Part shown: in pieces, positions 55,901 to 64,000 of the stretch | Numbering within the stretch: the first letter of the stretch is position 1 | Layout of the letters: every line of letters begins with the position of its first letter | Assembly: GCA_036245525.1 (NCBI GenBank) | Contig: BTPG01000005.1 | Span: forward strand, 120,736,417 to 120,800,416 | Source of the DNA: Semisulcospira habei | Taxonomy: Eukaryota > Mollusca > Gastropoda > Semisulcospiridae | Direction: 5' to 3' | Length of the DNA: 64,000 bases | Made by a program: the position numbers and the translations under genes | Notes under the pieces: model-generated | Databases searched by the model: none | The model's input: only the letters and a program-made list of their open reading frames with translations | What the model was told of the DNA's origin: nothing

Positions 55901-57485
55901 TGTATCTTGGTACCGCACTACTGGTCTGACCGAGCAGGTGTTTGCTTGCGCCAGGATGCTGTAATTTGCGCCAATCAGTGTGGTCCCCACCAGTTTCTTC
56001 ATCAGAGCCTTTTTTTCCGCAGCTCTAGCTTCCATGGCTTCGATGTGAGGCCTCCACGTGAATCCAATAATTTATTTGTTGCCAGTAAAGTTGGCCTGTC
56101 TGTCTTTGGTACTGGAAGGTCTCCAGTTTCAAGGTGACCTCTTCCATCTGATTGAAAGAGATGGTCTAGCTCAGTTTGAGTTGTCATATTTCAGTCCAGC
56201 TGCTGACTCTATTGGCAGCATCCTGGATTCTGCAGGATGCTATTTCTTTATGTTCTGCTGCGCTCCACACTGCAAAGTTATCCGCATGGAGGATGTTCGA
56301 GATGAACCTTGGTACTGTTGGATGGAGTTCATTAATGCAGACCAAAAACAGCATCAGACACAACATCTCCCTGAGGTACAGCTTCCCCAAGTTTGACAAG
56401 ACTGCAGAATGTGCAGACGGTAGAAGCTTCAGCAGCAGCCCCTGTTAAACATGTCTTAACTAAAAATAACTACAATTAAATTGATGGGTCACGTTGAAAT
56501 TAATGAAATGATCACAAATTTTATGCTCAATATGCATACTTTGTTAAGAAAACTGGCAACAAAAATATTTAAACGGAGGTGTATGACATAAGCAATTGTT
56601 ATGATCATTTTGCGTTCCTTTGTGCCACAGCATTATAAAATCAGGTTGGGAGTAACTGTGGTACTCTATCCTAACCAATAAAACCTAAAAAAAAAGACCT
56701 ATCAGTTTTATACAAAATTTCTGAGGGCATTGGAAACAACGTACGTTTCCTAATTCCGCAATTTTAATTGGGAAAAAGCTATCATTCACCACGAACGTAC
56801 CGTAAAGGATGCGGACTTTCCTTATTTTCTTGCACTTTATGCTCACATTAGTAAAACTTAATAGGTAAAGAGAGGTCAAATGAAATGGAATAAATTTAGT
56901 AAATTTTTAAATTTAATTTTGTGTATTTTTAAAACTTGGGGATAGGGATACAAAATCAACCACTGTGGCTCTCGCAGTAATCACTGCATCACCTAGTTAA
57001 GTTTATAATAATTGTAAAATCCTGTTTTAATGATGTACACCTTAAAATGGACTGTCAGTGCTATAGAAAATGTCTGAAGGCATCTGACACATTACTTTTG
57101 TCTTTTTTTGCGATTTCGCGGAAATGGCCGTTTACTGGGTGCACAAATTACCTTCACTGTGAGCCAGAGATTCAATATTTTTTCATTCTGTTTTTTGCAG
57201 AGGATGCCTTAACATAATATTGCCCCGATTTGGGCTTCTGGAATGAATTCTGATTTATTTAGAGGAAAATGTTTCTCAACCTCATTTTAGCATGTGCGAA
57301 GCGCGTGAATGGGGGTACCCTTGCGCCATCGGCTATATCTCTGGTGTGTTCCTAAGGATTTTCGGGGAACATGGCTTAAATATCTCAGGACATACCAAGG
57401 TACATTTTGAAACCCATCCTATTGAGTACTTGTGGGAGGGGGGGGGGAGGGGGTGCACGGTAGACCTGGCTAGCTTATGGACTAT
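52941..57485. mobile_element. 4.5-kb element with ~1-kb inverted terminal arms
   Basis: Left arm 52941-54030 is the inverted complement of right arm 56455-57485. The outer ends are ATAGTCCATAAGCTA and TAGCTTATGGACTAT; the inner ends are ATGTGACCCATCAATTTAAT and its complement. Landmarks keep order along both arms (GGGTACCC, CATCGGCTATATC, CCGTTTACTGGGTGCACAAA, AACGTACCGTAAAGGATG), and the left arm has about 60 extra bases near 53805. Within each arm two units resembling TATAGAAAATGTCTGAAGGC repeat. The 2.4-kb interior holds a decayed LINE ORF2 on the minus strand. No transposase was recognised and no clear target duplication. Confidence 0.7.
55180..56420 (-). pseudogene. Decayed LINE ORF2 (RT + RNase H) between the inverted arms
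   Basis: From about 56400 down, in changing frames: FLVCINELHPTVPRFI with HADNFAVWSA in the place of the FADD box. Then HIEAMEARAAEKKALMKKL, KKARLDKMQNMGHS, FAKDRGTAQSQLAGDYAQ, and a RNase H-like GSGVYICCADHTTTSFSL with SSSNYRTDLQVLNTAAEH. Below 55180 a piece with SPWADEINKLNRESQATIF follows (to about 54950). RNase H points to an I/Jockey/LOA-like group rather than the other LINEs here. Frame breaks and an altered RT active site make it dead. Confidence 0.68.
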
Positions 57486-57919
57486 AACCCACAAAGTCCT
57501 TCCTATATGCGAGCTGCCCTCGCTGTCAAGGGTCTCTACCTTTCGTCTTTGACCTAATTCTGATGTTGAAATATCTCCTTTTGAAAAAAACTAGCGGATC
57601 TGCCAATGCGCCACAGTGAACTCTAAAAGGGGCGCGGTGCATACACGTCATTGGTTTGTCAAACGTCATTTATATGGCGTATTTTTGGTTTTTACGTAAT
57701 TTTATATTTACCGTGATATGAGTTTCACTTTCGCTTCAAGACTTGAGAAAATGGTGACAAAACTGGAATTTCAAAGTACGATTTCAGTCTTGCTATATAA
57801 TTTGTATGAAATCAGGTTGATCTAATCTAGCTACATGAGACCTGCATGTTCTTCTGAAAGCGCGTCGATGTGTGTGTGTGTCTGTGTGCGTGCGTGCGTG
57901 AGCGCGCGCTCCAAACATC

Positions 57920-57977
57920 TCCAAAGGCATAGATCCTCATGAGCCCTCTGAGCGAATGAGGATCTATGCCTCTTGGA
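57920..57977. mobile_element. CTCATGAG hairpin inside a (GT)n tract
   Basis: CAAAGGCATAGATCCTCATG / complement with a short loop, flanked on both sides by (GT)n-like sequence. Confidence 0.65.
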
Positions 57978-57985
57978 GATGCGCG

Positions 57986-59290
<1,305 letters not shown>

Positions 59291-59318
<28 letters not shown>

Positions 59319-60368
59319 ATCCCGTGCAATTGAGGTGGGAGACGCGGCTTGGCCGACATATCACGGGTCACTGGATTCGTCCCCGACTTCAATTGTAGGG
59401 GACGAATCCAGTGTGGCCGGCGCCGTTTCGCTGGTTTAGGTGAAGGCTGTAGCGGGGATACCGAGTGTGACGCACGTGCCGGTGTTGCGTTGACCTGCTG
59501 ACCAGTAGCTGCGGCGGCACCGAGTCCTTGGATACGGTTGTCCGGTCTTCTGTTGACGCTGTTGTCTGTCGCATGACGGCGGCCGAAGTTGTCGGTGTCG
59601 TGGTTCCGTTGCTCTAGGGGTCCAGCGACGACCAGCTTGTTTCCCTTGTAGTACGCCCGCATGCCTTTCTCCCGGTGCAGTCTGATCTGTTCGTGTTGCC
59701 GGTTGGTTAAGTCGCCAGCAACGTTAACCCCCTTTTGCTTGAGTGCAGCACGACCCTTGGTCAGGACGTCCATCTTGTCCCTCCATCTCGCGAACTTCAC
59801 GATCATGGGGCGGGGCTTGTTGTTGGCTCTGGCACAGTTGGCTGCTACAGAAGCAAAGTCCGGTTTGTTCCCCACCCGGTGTGCGCGTACCAACTCGTCC
59901 TCAGTCCAGGTTTTATTTGGCACTGTGCCCTGCAGACATTCCAGTACTTTGGTGGCACAGGAATCGAAGGTCTCGCCTGGCGTTTCCACGATTCCAAAAA
60001 GTCGCAGATTGTCCCTACGTGAGAACGCCTCTAGCTTGTCTAGTTCTTCCTCGTAGCGTTTCCGCATATCTTCCATGTCCTCCTGCAAGTCTTCTACAGA
60101 CTCGGAAACCTCCTCCTGCTTCTCAGTCAGTTCCTTGCAGGTGTCAGTCCAGGCTGCGAGCGCGTTGCTTCAAGTCAGCAATGTCGGTGCCAATCGCCTG
60201 TATAGAGGTCAGCACATCACAAAGGTCAGCACGAAGAGAACCCAGTTTCTCGTCAATCACCTGTGTCTGCTTGTCGATTATACGCTGAATGTCACTGACA
60301 GTAACTAAAGGTGATGTAGCTCCAGAGACCTCGAGTGGATTTGCGGATAGAGCTTCTTTGTCTGCCAT
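59291..60368 (-). pseudogene. LINE ORF1 (L1-type RRM protein), one frameshift
   Basis: Starts at the ATG ending 60368 (MADKEALSANPLEVSG). The N-terminal part is coiled-coil-like (IDKQTQVIDEKLGSLRADL). A frameshift near 60160 moves to the frame with EELDKLEAFSRRDNLRLFGI, the RRM signature of L1-type ORF1 proteins. ELVRAHRVGNKP, RPMIVKFARWRDKM and LHREKGMRAYYKGNKLVV follow. A basic Pro-rich tail ends CHRCARVL at 59291. ORF1 slightly overlaps the endonuclease frame, the usual ORF1-ORF2 arrangement. Its likely role was RNA binding and chaperoning of the element's RNP. Confidence 0.78.
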
Positions 60369-60697
60369 CTTAGCACAGTTCGATTGACACAACAGTGCTA
60401 CACAGTAATACCCAGTACTACACAGTACACGTAGCTGGCAGTGTTGTAATAACAGTTACCCCGACGATCGCCGTACTCAGTTCAATGGCGATATAGGAAA
60501 ACCAGTCAGATGGCAGAAGTCTGTGGTCGCACAAAGTCCAAATTTACACCGTTATGATCAGCGTAGATAGGCCAAGACACTGGTGGTAAAATCCAAACAG
60601 TAGAAGCTTGATTAGTGACGAAATCGCCTAATTTTGCATCGCTAATTGACTCTGAACTTTTTTTGGTGTGCTACATTCGTGAGCTCGAACTCACTCC

Positions 60698-62390
<1,693 letters not shown>

Positions 62391-62612
62391 AGGCTATATA
62401 TTCACACTGATGAGCTCCTTCAACTGAAAGTGCTTATGAGAATATATGTCTCCTGGATATGGAACTGGAGGAAGCACTACGTTTGCAGTAGCAACACAAC
62501 ATGTACGCAATATCGGGAACAGCTGAAGCCGACCTTTACACACAAGAGACGTACGTTCTCATGAACCCCTTTCACTGAAGAAACTCATGTGGATGTATGC
62601 CTCTTGGTGATG
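62391..62612. mobile_element. Two decayed CTCATGAG-type hairpins
   Basis: 62395-62455 (TATATTCACACTGATGAGCT...TGAGAATATATGTCTCCTGG) and 62540-62612 (CAAGAGACGTACGTTCTCAT...ATGTATGCCTCTTGGTG), weakly palindromic. Confidence 0.45.
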
Positions 62613-62689
62613 TAAGCTGCTGGCCGCCTGACTTGCAGCAGCAGTATAAGTGTCAGGCATCTGAGGTGGTTTTTGCTTTCACAATAGTC

Positions 62690-63060
62690 ACTTGCGTATT
62701 AACAATTCAAATGATATTCAGACGCTACGCCCTTTTGCAGATTCAACTGGGCAATCTTTCACTGAGACGCAAGTTCAGTCCCTTCTGTCTTTGTTATTCA
62801 GACGATATGCACGTCTGAAGATTCAACTGAGCAAGCTTTTCATGAGCAACAGTCATGCACTTGTGTATTTCTCATTCAAATGATACGCGCTTTTGCAGAG
62901 TCAATCTTTTTTCTCAGACGCAGCGATACTCCCGACTTGACTTTAGGCCTATACAGACGTTTGAAGATTTAAATGCTCAAGCATTTCAGACGAAACTGTC
63001 TCGTGTGTCTTTATCCTTCACTAGATGATACGCACTTTTGCAGACGTAACAAGGCGATAT
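62690..63060. repeat. Degenerate ~110-bp tandem repeats
   Basis: The phrases TCAAATGATACGC.CTTTTGCAGA and TTCAACTGAGCAAGCTTT recur about every 100-120 bp, three to four times, with many changes. Confidence 0.45.
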
Positions 63061-64000
63061 GTTTCGACGAAAAATAAAATCCAGACCAAAACTTTGTCGG
63101 GGTGTTTTTGCTCGAACGAATAATGTTCAAGACTTGTTGTTCCTGACTTCAGCTTGCGTTGTTCTTTGTACAAAGACGTTCTGTCCTCTGGCTTATAGGA
63201 GTTGCAGTTCAAAGGCACCCGTCACGTTGATTTAATGCAATACTATGACTTTTAGTGAGCTTGTGCCGGGCGTGCGAGGGTTTTCACGAAGAAACCGTAG
63301 TATTACAATTTCAAAACATATTCACGTCCTGATTAAACCCTTCTCAGGCAGCGGACGCGGACTGTTTCTGAAAAAAATTGTTAACTCAACGCCAAATAGT
63401 CCCTACCGTCTAAGAAACATGGATACAACGTGATGTCATCAAGAGGCATAGATCCTCGTGAGCCCCCGCAATTGCGGGGGCTCATGATGATCTATGTCTC
63501 TTGCAGTTGGCTTGACAGGGGTTGACAGTATTTTTTAAGACTTGGTAGTGCATGATTCTCTTTGTGGATGGCACGACGTTATTTCCCAATAACTAGCTAC
63601 ATCGACCTGACGGGCGCCTTTCTCGCCGCTGTCTCGAGGACAATCACAACCCTCTCTCACACTTGCTGGTATCCCCACAACACTGTCTTATTGAAAACTC
63701 TAAGCATAATCCTCACAGCAACCGCGTCCATTGAAATATTCCCTTGTCACTCAAGCGCTGTTTAACTCTCCTTTATTGCCTGCGATATTATTTTCCTGTA
63801 ACCTAACTTGTAAAACACTTCAAGGTGACCGTCTACCTCTAAACTCTGAAAATGGCCTCCCGTCATAAATCTTTCTCAAAATGGCTTCTAGCATAAATCT
63901 TTCTTAGATCTCCTTCAAGTTAGGTAACACAAAAACGTTTGCCACGCCAGGTGCTGCGAAGAACTGATTGATAAAATTAGGTGTATTAATTAAGCGAGAA
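63061..64000. other. No gene seen; one CTCATGAG hairpin
   Basis: A well-kept hairpin at 63438-63507 (AAGAGGCATAGATCCTCGTG / complement around CCCCCGCAATTGCGGGGG). The rest has no convincing open frame. Confidence 0.55.

Overview
This is eukaryotic, repeat-dense genomic DNA. Long dinucleotide microsatellites, several LINE clades, hairpin MITEs and a spliced gene with 14-kb and 6-kb introns all point to an animal. The LINE repertoire, the abundance of (GA)n/(CA)n and the EF-hand gene suggest a lophotrochozoan, probably a marine gastropod mollusc. The taxon is inferred, not proven.

Host gene: one convincing gene lies on the minus strand. Eleven coding exons between 46514 and 15895 join in a single frame (1833 nt, 610 codons plus TAA). 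Every junction has GT/AG borders and matching phase. The 5' end, with the first exon(s) and promoter, was not found. The product is acidic-helical with EF-hand-like pairs and most resembles the C1orf87/CREF (carcinoma-related EF-hand) family. Its introns hold most of the repeats.

1-12 kb: degenerate LINEs. There are minus-strand endonuclease/RT copies (1-2034, 3104-3457, 6727-10202) and plus-strand copies of a second clade with a C-terminal zinc finger (4982-6726, 11160-12068). A 20-N assembly gap sits between two head-to-head copies. A 378-bp SINE-like retroposon interrupts the minus LINE twice. 12-15.7 kb: non-coding DNA with perfect hairpins.

15.9-46.5 kb: the host gene. The intron between exons 9 and 10 contains two 5'-truncated LINEs (17.4-19.9 and 20.1-22.2 kb). 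The first intron contains nested L2/CR1-type LINEs (40.3-41.7 kb), LINE 3' tails, a minisatellite, a possible solo LTR (43.85-46.02 kb) and many MITEs.

46.5-64 kb: no host gene recognised. It holds more MITEs, a 4.5-kb element with about 1-kb inverted terminal arms around a decayed RT/RNase H LINE (52.9-57.5 kb), an internally deleted LINE with an L1-type ORF1 (58.2-60.4 kb), and 3 kb of mostly featureless DNA.

The most notable pattern is a set of sequence-unrelated hairpin MITE families that all end in TTAA plus CYC. They look like piggyBac-type non-autonomous elements. They repeatedly sit beside exons, nest in one another, and in one case fall exactly on the stop codon of the host gene.
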